64,000 nucleotides of DNA from Streptomyces sp. HUAS CB01. Lineage in GTDB: Bacteria; Actinomycetota; Actinomycetes; Streptomycetales; Streptomycetaceae. Numbering within the stretch: the stretch's first letter is position 1; each line of letters opens with the position of its first letter. The stretch covers positions 2,917,001 to 2,981,000 of the forward strand of contig NZ_CP129137.1 in assembly GCF_030406905.1 (NCBI RefSeq), given 5' to 3'. Below are positions 24,494 through 34,181 of this stretch, one piece after another. Below the pieces are notes generated by a model. It saw only the letters and a list, made by a program, of their open reading frames with translations. It did no database searches and was not told the origin of the DNA. Both the position numbers and the translations under genes were made by a program.

Positions 24494-26059
24494 TCACGGC
24501 CCTCCGGATCCGTTCGTGCGGGTACCGGGCCCTGCGCCCGCTCCGGTGCCGCGCGCCAGGTCGGGGTCGCAGACCCCCGGGCGCTCGTGCCAGAAGCGCT
24601 CGCTCGTCAGCCGGCGCGCGATCATGATCAGCAGTCCCACCACGACGATGAAGATGCCGATGACGAGCGGCGGACCGACCCCGAACCACGAGACGCCGCT
24701 GTAGGAGTTGGCCGGGTCGGACATGTCGATGACGGACTCCACCAGCAGCCACAGCAGCAGCACGGCACCGATCACCGGTCCGAGGCCGATGAGCAGGAAG
24801 TTGCGCACGCTCTCGGTGAGATGGCGCCGGTAGTAGACGGCGCAGGCGATGCCGGTGAGCGCGTAGTAGAACGCGATGAGCAGCGAGAGCGCCGTGAGCG
24901 AGTCGAGCAGGGCGTTCTCGCTGATCCGGCTGACGACGAGGTACCAGACGACGGCGACGACCGCGACGGCCCAGGTGCTGACGTGGGGCGTGCGGAAGCG
25001 CGGGTGGATCCGGGCGAAGACGGAGGGAAGCGCGCCGCGTCGGGCCATGGAGAGCCCCGTGCGGGAGGCCGGGATGATCGTGGTCTGGGTCGAGGCGAGC
25101 GCGGACGTGGAGACGGCCAGCAGGACGAGCCAGTCCCAGCCGCCGAGGACCTGCCCGGCGAGCGAGGCGAAGATGAACTCCTCCTCGGAGGCGTTCTCGG
25201 CGAGGTAGGCGGGTCCGGCGTAGGCGACGACCGCGATGGTGACCGAGAGGTACGTGCCCAGCAGGATGATCGTCGACCAGATGCCGGCCCGTCCGGGGGC
25301 GCTGGCGGAGTTCTTGACCTCCTCGGTGAGGTTGACCGCCGACTCCCAGCCCCAGTACATGAAGACGCCGAGCAGCAGGCCGGCGGTCAGTGCGGCACCG
25401 CCCGCGCCGAAGGGGTTCAGCCAGTCGAGCCGGGGCTCGACGCCGCCGAGCGAGCTGGTGCCCGTGTACACGCGCTGGACGGCCACGACGGCGAACGCCA
25501 GGAGCGACGCGACCTGGGCCAGGATGAGCACGTTCTGGACGTGTGCCGACGCCTCGGTGCCGATGACGCAGATGGCGGTCATGACGAGGATGACCACTAC
25601 GGCGAGCAGTTGGCGTACGAGGTCGTTGGAGGCCAAGCTGTCGAGCCCCACGGTGAGCAGCCCGAAGCCGACGGCCACGTCGGCGAGCGATCCGACGACG
25701 AGCACGCCCGTCATCATGATCGCCCAGCCGCCGAACCAGCCGGCCCAGGGGCCCATGGCGCGGGTGACCCAGGAGAAGGTCGTCCCGCAGTCCTGGTCGA
25801 CCCGGTTGAGGTAGAAGAAGGCCGATGCGATCAGCAGCATCGGCACGAAGGAGGCGAGCACCACGCCGGGCGCGAAGACGCCGACGAGCGCCACGACCGA
25901 GCCGATGACGGCGGCCAGCGAGTACGCGGGCGAGGTCGAGTTGATGCCGATGACGAGCGCGTCGAGGAAGCCGATCGCGTTGTGCTTGAGCTCTCCGGGT
26001 CCTTCCCGGCTGTGCGAGCTGGGCGGCGGAGGGAGGGTGTCCTTGACGTCATCGGCCAT
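24494..26059 (-). CDS. APC-superfamily amino acid permease
   Basis: A 521-residue permease with about 12 membrane helices. The first helix region contains GVINSTSPAYSL-type sequence (IGINSTSPAYSLAAVIGSVV) and helix 6 the usual WGWESAVNLTEE signature. I took ATG 26059, which follows GAGGAAA, not the ATG 29 codons upstream. It imports amino acids or related compounds by proton coupling; the substrate cannot be read from sequence. It is followed immediately by the Usp gene. Confidence 0.88.
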   Translation of the reverse strand: MADDVKDTLPPPPSSHSREGPGELKHNAIGFLDALVIGINSTSPAYSLAAVIGSVVALVGVFAPGVVLASFVPMLLIASAFFYLNRVDQDCGTTFSWVTRAMGPWAGWFGGWAIMMTGVLVVGSLADVAVGFGLLTVGLDSLASNDLVRQLLAVVVILVMTAICVIGTEASAHVQNVLILAQVASLLAFAVVAVQRVYTGTSSLGGVEPRLDWLNPFGAGGAALTAGLLLGVFMYWGWESAVNLTEEVKNSASAPGRAGIWSTIILLGTYLSVTIAVVAYAGPAYLAENASEEEFIFASLAGQVLGGWDWLVLLAVSTSALASTQTTIIPASRTGLSMARRGALPSVFARIHPRFRTPHVSTWAVAVVAVVWYLVVSRISENALLDSLTALSLLIAFYYALTGIACAVYYRRHLTESVRNFLLIGLGPVIGAVLLLWLLVESVIDMSDPANSYSGVSWFGVGPPLVIGIFIVVVGLLIMIARRLTSERFWHERPGVCDPDLARGTGAGAGPGTRTNGSGGP

Positions 26060-26277
26060 GTTTCCTCGCAGATCAGGACGATGTGTCGCTTTTGATGCGA
26101 GTTTAGCCGGACGGGTCACTCCCGGCCTGCGGAGTGGATCTCCCACGCCCCGGAGGGGTGCCGGCGCCGCGACCGGGTGTCAGGACCACCCGGTACGGGG
26201 CGTGGCACCGGGCCCGGAGCGCACGGCCCCGGCACCGCTCGGTACCGGGGGCCGGGACGCTCGTGCCGCGGCGCGCC

Positions 26278-27030
26278 TCACACCTCGTAGACCGCGCCCG
26301 GGGCCGCCAGTTCGACGGGGCCCTCGTAGACCTCGCGCGCGTCGGCGAGATTGCGCTCGGCGTCCGTCCACGGCGGGATGTGGGTCAGTACGAGCCGCCC
26401 GACCCCGGCGCGGGCGGCGTGGGCGCCTGCCTCGCGGCCGTTGAGGTGGAGGTCCGGAATGTCCTCCTTGCCGTGGGTGAAGGCCGCCTCGCAGAGGAAG
26501 AGGTCGGTCCCGTCGGCGAGATCGACCAGCGGGTCGCAGACACCGGTGTCGCCGGAGTACGTCAGGGAGCGGCCGCCGTGCTCGACCCGGATGCCGAAGG
26601 TGTCGACGGGGTGCGCGACCTTCTCGGTGCGCACGGAGAAGGGGCCGATCTCGAAGACGCCCGGCTTCAGGGTGTGGAAGTCGAAGACCTCGCTCATCGA
26701 CTTGTCGGAGGGGGTGTCGGCGTAGGCGGTGGTGAGCCGCTGCTCCGCGCCCTCCGGCGCGTACACCGGGATGGCGTCGCAGCGGCCGCCGTCGTGGCGG
26801 TAGTAGCGGGCCACGAAGTACGCGCACATGTCGATGCAGTGGTCCGCATGAAGATGACTCAGGAAGATGGCGTCGAGGTCGTAGAGACCGATGTGGCGCT
26901 GCAACTCGCCGAGGGCACCGTTGCCCATGTCGAGGAGCAGCCGGAAGCCGTCGGCCTCTACGAGATAGCTCGAGCAGGCCGATTCCGCGGACGGGAACGA
27001 CCCCGAGCAGCCGACGACGGTGAGCTTCAT
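26278..27030 (-). CDS. Rv1339-like MBL-fold phosphodiesterase
   Basis: A 250-residue metallo-beta-lactamase-fold enzyme with the binuclear metal site LSHLHADHC, further ligands in SGDTGVCD, and the C-terminal LTHIPPW. These strings match M. tuberculosis Rv1339 as I recall it, reported as an atypical class II cAMP phosphodiesterase. The gene order here (mec-cysO-cysM further upstream, rph-rdgB downstream) follows the same M. tuberculosis block, which supports orthology. ATG 27030 follows GGAGG at ten bases. Other nuclease-like MBL functions are the alternative. Confidence 0.87.
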   Translation of the reverse strand: MKLTVVGCSGSFPSAESACSSYLVEADGFRLLLDMGNGALGELQRHIGLYDLDAIFLSHLHADHCIDMCAYFVARYYRHDGGRCDAIPVYAPEGAEQRLTTAYADTPSDKSMSEVFDFHTLKPGVFEIGPFSVRTEKVAHPVDTFGIRVEHGGRSLTYSGDTGVCDPLVDLADGTDLFLCEAAFTHGKEDIPDLHLNGREAGAHAARAGVGRLVLTHIPPWTDAERNLADAREVYEGPVELAAPGAVYEV

Positions 27031-27273
27031 GGAGCTTGAACCTCCGTGGACGGTCGTCCGGTGGACGGGGAACGTGGGCGGGTGGCGGGGTGCCGAGGCG
27101 TGCGCAGGGGAGGTCGTGCGGTGCGTCGAGCGTAAGGCGCGAAAGGGTTGAGCGCTCCTTCGCACGTGCCCGTTGTGGGGGAACTCACCTGCCCTGTCAC
27201 CGGATAGGACGACGCGTGACCGGCGGGCGCGCGGCGCGCGCGGCACGGGATGCGCGCCGGTACGGTCTGGTGT

Positions 27274-27780
27274 ATGGACACGTCGTGGTGGCTCGCGCTG
27301 GGCGCGGTGGTGGCGGTCGCGCTGCTGGCGGCCGTGACGCGGGTGAGGCCGGCCGGCCGTACGAGGAAGCCCCGCGGGAGACCACCGGGGAGGGTGCCGG
27401 CGAGGCCGCGGGGGCGGGCCCCGGGCGGTCGGCCCGGCGGGCCGGCGGAGGGCGGCGCGCGGCCCGGTCCGGCGCGGCGGCCGCAGCCGGGCGAGATCTG
27501 GTGGGCGGACGTTCCGTTCGAGGACGGGCCCGGCTCCAAGGACCGGCCCTGCCTGGTCCTGTCCGTGCACGGGGGCGCGGCGCGCGTCGCCAAGATCTCC
27601 AGTCGCTATCACGACGAGCGGCCGGGCGTGATCCCGCTCCCGCCGGGCACGGTCGGCGACGCACACGGACGCCCGAGCTTCCTGGAGACGGACGAGCTGC
27701 GTGACGTCCGGGTACGGGACTTCCGCCGGCGGGTGGGCGTGGTGGACCCGCTGTTGTGGGACCAGCTGCGTCATCTGTGA
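27274..27780 (+). CDS. Membrane-anchored PemK/MazF-like protein
   Basis: A 168-residue protein starting at ATG 27274 with a membrane helix (WWLALGAVVAVALLAAV, residues 5-21), an Arg/Pro/Gly-rich linker (25-65), and a PemK/MazF-fold domain opening GEIWWADVPFEDGPGSKDRP, the family's GEIWW ... KxRPxLV signature. No antitoxin gene lies beside it. MazF-type domains are usually RNases, but a membrane-tethered, solitary version may have another role. An in-frame ATG at 27250 would add eight residues. It converges on cysM. Confidence 0.85.
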   Translation: MDTSWWLALGAVVAVALLAAVTRVRPAGRTRKPRGRPPGRVPARPRGRAPGGRPGGPAEGGARPGPARRPQPGEIWWADVPFEDGPGSKDRPCLVLSVHGGAARVAKISSRYHDERPGVIPLPPGTVGDAHGRPSFLETDELRDVRVRDFRRRVGVVDPLLWDQLRHL

Positions 27781-27925
27781 CGCGCGGTCGGGGCCGCACG
27801 ACGCCGCGAGCGGAACGGCCGCGCCGTCGTCCGGGGCCCCCGCGAGGCGACCCGCCCGCGCCGCCCGGGACCGGGGGCCGGGCCCGGGTCCCGAGTCGGC
27901 GTCGGCGTCGGGGCCGTGTCCGGCG

Positions 27926-29180
<1,255 letters not shown>

Positions 29181-29286
29181 GGCGTGGGCTCCTGTCGGGA
29201 GGGACGTAAGGGCGTTGCGTACGGGCGCGCGGCTCGGCCCCCGCGCAGGGGCTGGTGCTGGACTGCTGCGTTCGTGGGCCGTGGGC

Positions 29287-29412
29287 TCAGGCCGTACGGC
29301 TGTCCGCGCAGCGCGTACAGATGGCGCTGGAAAGGCGGCACAGGTCGACGTGCAGGCGCGCCACGAGCAGCGGCGTGCCCGGCGTCTTCTCGCTCACGTC
29401 GTGGGGAACCAT
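29287..29412 (-). CDS. Cysteine-attenuation leader peptide of the cysO-cysM operon
   Basis: A 41-codon gene, ATG 29412 to TGA 29287, encoding a peptide with the core LLVARLHVDLCRLSSAICTR and three cysteines (Cys25, Cys32, Cys35). The RLHVDLxRLxSAxC signature is that of the actinobacterial 'putative leader peptide' family placed upstream of sulfur and cysteine genes. Ribosome stalling at Cys codons when Cys-tRNA is low is thought to raise downstream expression. A -10-like TACGAT ends six bases before the ATG, so this transcript may be leaderless. A GC hairpin lies between it and cysO. Confidence 0.88.
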   Translation of the reverse strand: MVPHDVSEKTPGTPLLVARLHVDLCRLSSAICTRCADSRTA

Positions 29413-29499
29413 GCGGTCATCGTAACGATTCCCCATCCGGCCCCCGGCATGTGATCTCGCATCGTGGACTCTATCCGTCCGTCTGGCGGACGGATGCCG

Positions 29500-29922
29500 T
29501 CAGTACGCCTCGACGACCTCGACCTCCTCCTCCGTGACCTCGCCGTCGAGGATCCGGAAGGAGCGGAACTGGAACGGGCCGGCGTCGTCGGTGTCCGCCG
29601 TGGAGACGAGCACGTAGTGGGCGCCGGGCTCGTTGGCGTACGAGATGTCGGTGCGGGAGGGGTACGCCTCGGTCGCCGTGTGGGAGTGGTAGATGATCAC
29701 CGGCTCCTCGTCCCGGTCGTCCATCTCCCGGTAGAGCTTGAGCAGGTCCGACGAGTCGAACTCGTAGAACGTGGGCGAGCGGGCGGCGTTGAGCATGGGA
29801 ATGAAGCGCTCGGGCCGCCCCTCGCCGACGGGCCCCGCGACCACGCCGCACGCCTCGTCGGGGTGGTCCTCGCGGGCGTGGGCGACGATCCGGTCGTACA
29901 GGGCCTGGGTGATGGTCAGCAT
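29500..29922 (-). CDS. mec: JAMM-family CysO-cysteine peptidase (Mec)
   Basis: A 140-residue zinc peptidase of the Mov34/MPN/PAD-1 (JAMM) family. It shows the ligand set HSHTATEAYPSRTD (HxH-x7-S-x2-D) and the upstream Glu in ACGVVAG-adjacent DHPDEAC. In M. tuberculosis Mec releases cysteine from CysO-Cys; it may also trim the C-terminal Met-Ala of the CysO encoded downstream. The ATG at 29922 is the first that fits the family's length; in-frame sequence farther upstream is Arg/Pro-rich and unlikely coding. The leader peptide gene starts 87 bases beyond its stop. Confidence 0.93.
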   Translation of the reverse strand: MLTITQALYDRIVAHAREDHPDEACGVVAGPVGEGRPERFIPMLNAARSPTFYEFDSSDLLKLYREMDDRDEEPVIIYHSHTATEAYPSRTDISYANEPGAHYVLVSTADTDDAGPFQFRSFRILDGEVTEEEVEVVEAY

Positions 29923-30117
29923 GAGGACGAGAATAGGCGGAGGGTTCCCGGTTCTGAGATCCGGGGACCATGGGGTGAGACCGAGAGCGGGGCGCCGGTG
30001 GCGAGGCGCCGCCAGGGGGCTCCGGCACGGCGGGGAGGACCGGCGGACCCTCACCCATTTCAAGATCCCTCAGCCGAGACCTGCCTCACCCGTCCACAAC
30101 CTCCCCCGACAGAACAC

Positions 30118-30816
30118 CTAGGTCGCCGCAGGGCCGGCCGGGTCCGGCGCGGGCTCCCCGTCGGTCACGGCGAGCAGCGCGTGCACCGTGGACTCCATCG
30201 TCCGGCGGGCGGCTTCGGGGTCGAGCCCGCTGCTGCGCCAGTGGTACCAGGCGCCCCATGTGGTCACCGCGTCCAGCCCGTTGAGCAGGTCCGCCCGGCG
30301 GTTCCCGGACAGCCGGTCCAGTTCCTCGGCGAAGACCTCGGTCAGCCGACGGCGGGCGAAGTCGAGCACCTGGCGGGTGGCGAACTCGACCCGCTCGGAC
30401 GGGTTGTCCAGCCGCATCATCGTCAGCCGCGCCGGAGTGATCCACTCCAGGATCCGCGCCCGCTGCTCGACGAGCGCGGCCACCCTCGACCCTCTGGGCC
30501 CTTCGGTCGGCAGGGGCCCGATCCGCGCGGCCAGCTGGTCGAGCCGCCGGGCGATGGCGGTGTCCTGGAGCTGGCCCATGTCGGCGAAGTGGTGGAACAC
30601 CAGGCGCCGTGACACCCCGGCCCGCTCGGCCACCCGGTCCGCGGGGAACTGCGTCTCCCCGTCGTCGAGCAGCGAGAGCATCGCGTCGGCGATCTTCTCC
30701 CGGGTCCGGCGCCCGCGTTCGGTACGTCCGTCCTGGGCCGGTCCGCCGCCGGCGTCCGGGCGTACGCCTCCGCTTCCCGGAGCACGATCCCGCGCCTGCC
30801 GGTCCGACTGGTTCAC
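30118..30816 (-). CDS. TetR-family transcriptional regulator
   Basis: A 232-residue repressor starting at GTG 30816 behind GGGAGGAG. Residues 37-85 form the TetR DNA-binding domain (RTREKIADAMLSLLDDG, VAERAGVSRRLVFHHFADM). The C-terminal 130 residues are a helical ligand domain of unknown specificity. It diverges from the MMPL exporter gene, and two palindromes in the 147-base space between them are the likely operators, so it probably represses both itself and the exporter until a ligand is bound. Confidence 0.9.
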   Translation of the reverse strand: MNQSDRQARDRAPGSGGVRPDAGGGPAQDGRTERGRRTREKIADAMLSLLDDGETQFPADRVAERAGVSRRLVFHHFADMGQLQDTAIARRLDQLAARIGPLPTEGPRGSRVAALVEQRARILEWITPARLTMMRLDNPSERVEFATRQVLDFARRRLTEVFAEELDRLSGNRRADLLNGLDAVTTWGAWYHWRSSGLDPEAARRTMESTVHALLAVTDGEPAPDPAGPAAT

Positions 30817-30846
30817 CTGGGCTCCTCCCTCTCCGCGTTGACATTG

Positions 30847-30889
30847 TTGCACTCGTGATGCAACCGTGCCGCTTGCACACCGAGTGCAA
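30847..30889. promoter_or_regulatory. Two TetR-type operators between tetR and mmpL
   Basis: TTGCACTCGTGATGCAA (30847-30863) and TTGCACACCGAGTGCAA (30873-30889) are 17-bp dyads with TTGCA arms; the second is a perfect 6-5-6 palindrome. Their centres are 26 bp apart. TTGACA at 30838-30843 may be a -35 for the rightward gene. The adjacent TetR protein is the natural binder. Confidence 0.75.
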
Positions 30890-30963
30890 TAACTTGGGGC
30901 CCCATCGCGGGCCGCCGCACGAGCGGGCCCGTAGGGCCGCCGCACGAGAGGGACGGCTTCCTG

Positions 30964-33345
30964 ATGCTCCTGGCCGTTGGGCGCTGGTGCGCCCGCAGAC
31001 CGAGACGGACCGTGGCCGCCTGGCTTCTGCTGCTCGTCGCCCTGGCCTCCGCCGTGGGGGCCTTCGGGAGGGTCACCAGCGAGGCCGTGACGATCCCGGG
31101 CAGCGACAGCCAGGCGGCGCGCGACACGGCCGGGGCGTTCGACGACGCGGCCTCGGGCCGGCAGCCCGTGGTCCTGTACGCACCGGCGGGCACCGCGCCG
31201 CTCAGCTCCTCCGGGCAGCGCCGGGCCGTCGAGGAGGCGGCGCGGGCGGTCGAGGGCGTCGACCACGTCGTGGCCGTCACCACCCCGTACGAACCGGGGG
31301 GCGGCGGCCTCGGCGCCGACGGCCGCACGGGCCGGCTGACGGTCGAGCTCGACGTCGGCGGCCGGGACATCACCCCGGAGACCACCCGCGCCGTCACGGA
31401 CGCGGCCGCCCCCGCCGCGCGGGCGGGGATCGAGGTGACGGCCGGGGGTGATCTCGCAGCGGCGGCCGACAAGGGCTCCACCGGGCACAGCGAGATCATC
31501 GGCCTGGCGGCGGCGTTCGTCGTCCTCGCACTGGGGTTCGGGAGTCTGGTCGCGGCCGGGGTCCCGCTGCTCACGGGAGCGGTCGGGCTGGGCGCGTCCC
31601 TCTGCCTGATCGGCCTGGCGGGCCATCTGATGGACATGCCGTCCTCCGGCGCGACCATCGCGGCGATGATCGGCCTCGGTGTCGGTATCGACTACACGCT
31701 CTTCTGTCTGACCCGGTTCCGTGAACTTCTCGCGGCCGGCGTGGGCGTCGAGGACGCGGCGGCGCGCACCACGGCCGGTTCCGGCAAGGCCGTCGTGTTC
31801 GCGGGCAGCGCGGTCGTCGCCGCGCTCGCCGGGCTCGCGCTGGGCGGACTTCCCCTGCTGCACGCGCTGGCGCTCGCGCCGGGCATCGCCGTGCTGGTCG
31901 CGATGGCGGCGACGCTCACGCTGCTGCCCGCGGTGCTGTCGTTGATCGGGCCGCGGCTCACCCCCGGGGTGCGGGCCGGACGGACGGTGCGCGCGGCACG
32001 GCGGGCGAGGGCCGAACGCAAAGCGCCGGACGACGAGGCGCCGTACGAGAAGACGCCGGGCGACGAGGCGCCGCGCACCGACGCGCCGCACCGGACGCCG
32101 GACGACGAGGCGCCCGGCGCGAACGCGCTGCCGCAAGCGGAGGATCGGGGCGAGCGGCGGGAGGGACCCGCTCCCGCCGGGTGGGGCCGGATCGCCGCGT
32201 TCGTCGCCTCCCGGCCGTGGCGCTGCCTGCTCGGCGGGCTCGTCCTGACCGGCGTGCTCGCCGCCCCGGCCACCCAGTTGACGTTCGGTCAACTGGACGC
32301 GGGCGACAAGGCCGTCGGCACGGCGAGCCGCACCGCGTACGACCGCGTGGCCGACGCCTTCGGCCCCGGCGCCAACGGTCCGCTCCAGGTCGTGTCCACG
32401 CTGCCCGCGCCCGCCTCCGGCCCGGACGACACCCGGATCACGTCCGTCACGGCCGCCCTGCGCACGACCGGCGGCGTCGCGTCCGTCGGGCCCCCCCAAC
32501 TGGACGCGAGCGGCACCCGTGTGCGCTGGCAGGTCATCCCCGCCACCGCACCGGCCGACCCGGACACGGTCGCGCTGGTGCACCGGCTGCGGGACGAGAC
32601 CCTGCCCGCGGCCACCGGGGGAACCGGCCTGGTGACCCATGTCGGCGGGGCCACGGCCGCCCAGGCCGATCTGAACGAACGGCTGACCGAGCGGATGCCG
32701 TTGGTCGTCGGTTTCGTGCTCGCCGTCGCCGCGCTGCTCCTGCTCGTGGCCTTCCGCTCCCCGGTCGTGGCGTTGAAGGCCGCGCTGATGAACCTGGTCT
32801 CGGTCGCCGCCTCCTACGGCGTGCTCACGGCGGTCTTCCAGTGGGGACGGGGCGCGTCGCTGATCGGGCTGGAGGGCCCGGTGCCGATCCCGGGGTACGT
32901 ACCGCTGCTGATGTTCGCCGTGCTGTTCGGTCTGGCCATGGACTACGAGGTCTTCCTGCTGAGCGCCGTGCGCGCGGCGTACCTGCGCGACGGGGACAAC
33001 CGGGGCGCGGTGGTCTCCGGACTCTCCGGAACGGGCCGGATCATCACCTCCGCGGCACTGATCATGGTCAGTGTCTTCCTCGGCTATCTGCTGTCCGACG
33101 ACCCCGTGGTGAAGATGTTCGGCATCGGGCTGGCCACGGCGGTCGCTCTGGACGCCACCGTCGTACGCGGCGTGCTCGTGCCGTCCACGATGGTCCTGCT
33201 CGGCCGGGCGAACTGGTGGCTGCCCGGCGTCCTGGACCGGCTGCTGCCGCGGCTGGCGATCGAGGACGACGGCCACGACGGCGCCGTGCCCCCGGCTTCC
33301 CCGGCCGGCGACGCGCCCCTGGCGGACGCCCGGAGCACGTCGTGA
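30964..33345 (+). CDS. MMPL/RND-family membrane exporter
   Basis: A 793-residue RND-type transporter with an N-terminal helix (AAWLLLLVALASAVGAFG), a periplasmic loop, a five-helix block containing GLGVGIDYTLFCLTRFRE, a 70-residue acidic insertion (about residues 340-410), a second loop, and a second helix block with FGLAMDYEVFLLSAVR. The paired GxxxDY motifs hold the proton-relay Asp-Tyr of MMPL proteins. These export lipids or drugs to the envelope using the proton gradient. It is controlled by the divergent TetR gene and overlaps the DUF2993 gene by GTGA, suggesting a shared envelope role. Confidence 0.92.
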   Translation: MLLAVGRWCARRPRRTVAAWLLLLVALASAVGAFGRVTSEAVTIPGSDSQAARDTAGAFDDAASGRQPVVLYAPAGTAPLSSSGQRRAVEEAARAVEGVDHVVAVTTPYEPGGGGLGADGRTGRLTVELDVGGRDITPETTRAVTDAAAPAARAGIEVTAGGDLAAAADKGSTGHSEIIGLAAAFVVLALGFGSLVAAGVPLLTGAVGLGASLCLIGLAGHLMDMPSSGATIAAMIGLGVGIDYTLFCLTRFRELLAAGVGVEDAAARTTAGSGKAVVFAGSAVVAALAGLALGGLPLLHALALAPGIAVLVAMAATLTLLPAVLSLIGPRLTPGVRAGRTVRAARRARAERKAPDDEAPYEKTPGDEAPRTDAPHRTPDDEAPGANALPQAEDRGERREGPAPAGWGRIAAFVASRPWRCLLGGLVLTGVLAAPATQLTFGQLDAGDKAVGTASRTAYDRVADAFGPGANGPLQVVSTLPAPASGPDDTRITSVTAALRTTGGVASVGPPQLDASGTRVRWQVIPATAPADPDTVALVHRLRDETLPAATGGTGLVTHVGGATAAQADLNERLTERMPLVVGFVLAVAALLLLVAFRSPVVALKAALMNLVSVAASYGVLTAVFQWGRGASLIGLEGPVPIPGYVPLLMFAVLFGLAMDYEVFLLSAVRAAYLRDGDNRGAVVSGLSGTGRIITSAALIMVSVFLGYLLSDDPVVKMFGIGLATAVALDATVVRGVLVPSTMVLLGRANWWLPGVLDRLLPRLAIEDDGHDGAVPPASPAGDAPLADARSTS

Positions 33346-34028
33346 CGCGGCGCCGGGCGGACCGCGGACGGCGACTGCTGTGGAGGTGCCTGGTGGCGGC
33401 CGTGCTGCTGGTGGCCCTGCCGGCCGCCGACAGGGTCTCCGCCGCCGTCGCCGAGAAACGGCTCGCGGAGCGGATCGCCGCACGGCAGCAGGCGTTGGCG
33501 GGGGCACCGCGGGTGAGCATCGGCGGATTCCCGTTCCTGCTGAGCGCGGCGCGGGGGTCCTATCCGAGGGTCGGGGTGCGGGCGGACGCCGTGACCGAGG
33601 AGGGCAGGCCGGTGCGGGCGTCGGTGGAGCTGCGCGACGTAGCCGAGCGGGGCGGCGGGTACACGGCCGCGTCCGTGGACGCCCGCTTCACGGCACCGTT
33701 CGATTCCCTGGGAGCGGGACTCGGTGCGGGCGCGACACTCTCGGCGGACGGGACCGGTCGGCTGCGCGTCGACGGTGAGCTGCTGGGCCTGCCGCTGACC
33801 GTCGTGGCCGAGCCCCGGCTGACCGGGCGCACGATCACCGTCGTGCCCGTCGCGGCGTCGTTCGCGGGCCGCCCGGTCGATCCGTCCGGCCCTCGGATCT
33901 CGGCGGCCTTCGCCGCCAGGGAACTCGTCGTCCCGGACCTGCCCGCCGGTCTCGCGCCGACCCGGGTGTCGGTCGGCGAGGCGGGGGTGACGCTCCACGC
34001 CCGGGGGAGTGACGTCCGGCTCGTGTGA
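33342..34028 (+). CDS. DUF2993 (LmeA-like) envelope protein
   Basis: A 228-residue protein starting at GTG 33342, four bases inside the MMPL stop. It has a signal-anchor helix (CLVAAVLLVALPAADRVSAAVAEKR trimmed by family) near residues 15-38 and the DUF2993 opening pattern RLAERIAARQQ, then VSIGGFPFLLSAARGSYPRV. DUF2993 includes mycobacterial LmeA, a phosphatidylinositol-binding periplasmic protein linked to lipomannan elongation. Its translational coupling to an MMPL exporter fits a role in lipid trafficking, which is inference. Confidence 0.85.
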   Translation: MTRRRADRGRRLLWRCLVAAVLLVALPAADRVSAAVAEKRLAERIAARQQALAGAPRVSIGGFPFLLSAARGSYPRVGVRADAVTEEGRPVRASVELRDVAERGGGYTAASVDARFTAPFDSLGAGLGAGATLSADGTGRLRVDGELLGLPLTVVAEPRLTGRTITVVPVAASFAGRPVDPSGPRISAAFAARELVVPDLPAGLAPTRVSVGEAGVTLHARGSDVRLV

Positions 34029-34116
34029 ACCGGCGGCCGGTCACCGCCCGTCGGCACCCGCTCCCCCACGAGGCCGAGCGCCCGGCGCCCCGGCCGTTGG
34101 GCGTTCGTCCCGACGG

Positions 34117-34159
34117 CATCGGGCCGTGCCGGGCGGAAGTCGCCCGGCACGGCCCGATG
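34117..34159. terminator. Perfect 19-bp bidirectional hairpin
   Basis: Arms 34117-34135 (CATCGGGCCGTGCCGGGCG) and 34141-34159 pair perfectly around a 5-base loop. It lies between the convergent DUF2993 and permease genes and probably terminates both. There is no T tract. Confidence 0.82.
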
Positions 34160-34181
34160 ACCGGTGCGGATGGAGCGTGCC

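Noticed and set aside
30816..33507. Very long minus-strand open frame upstream of and continuous with the TetR gene
   Set aside because: It is the antisense of the MMPL gene; TetR has its own GTG start with a good ribosome site at 30816.
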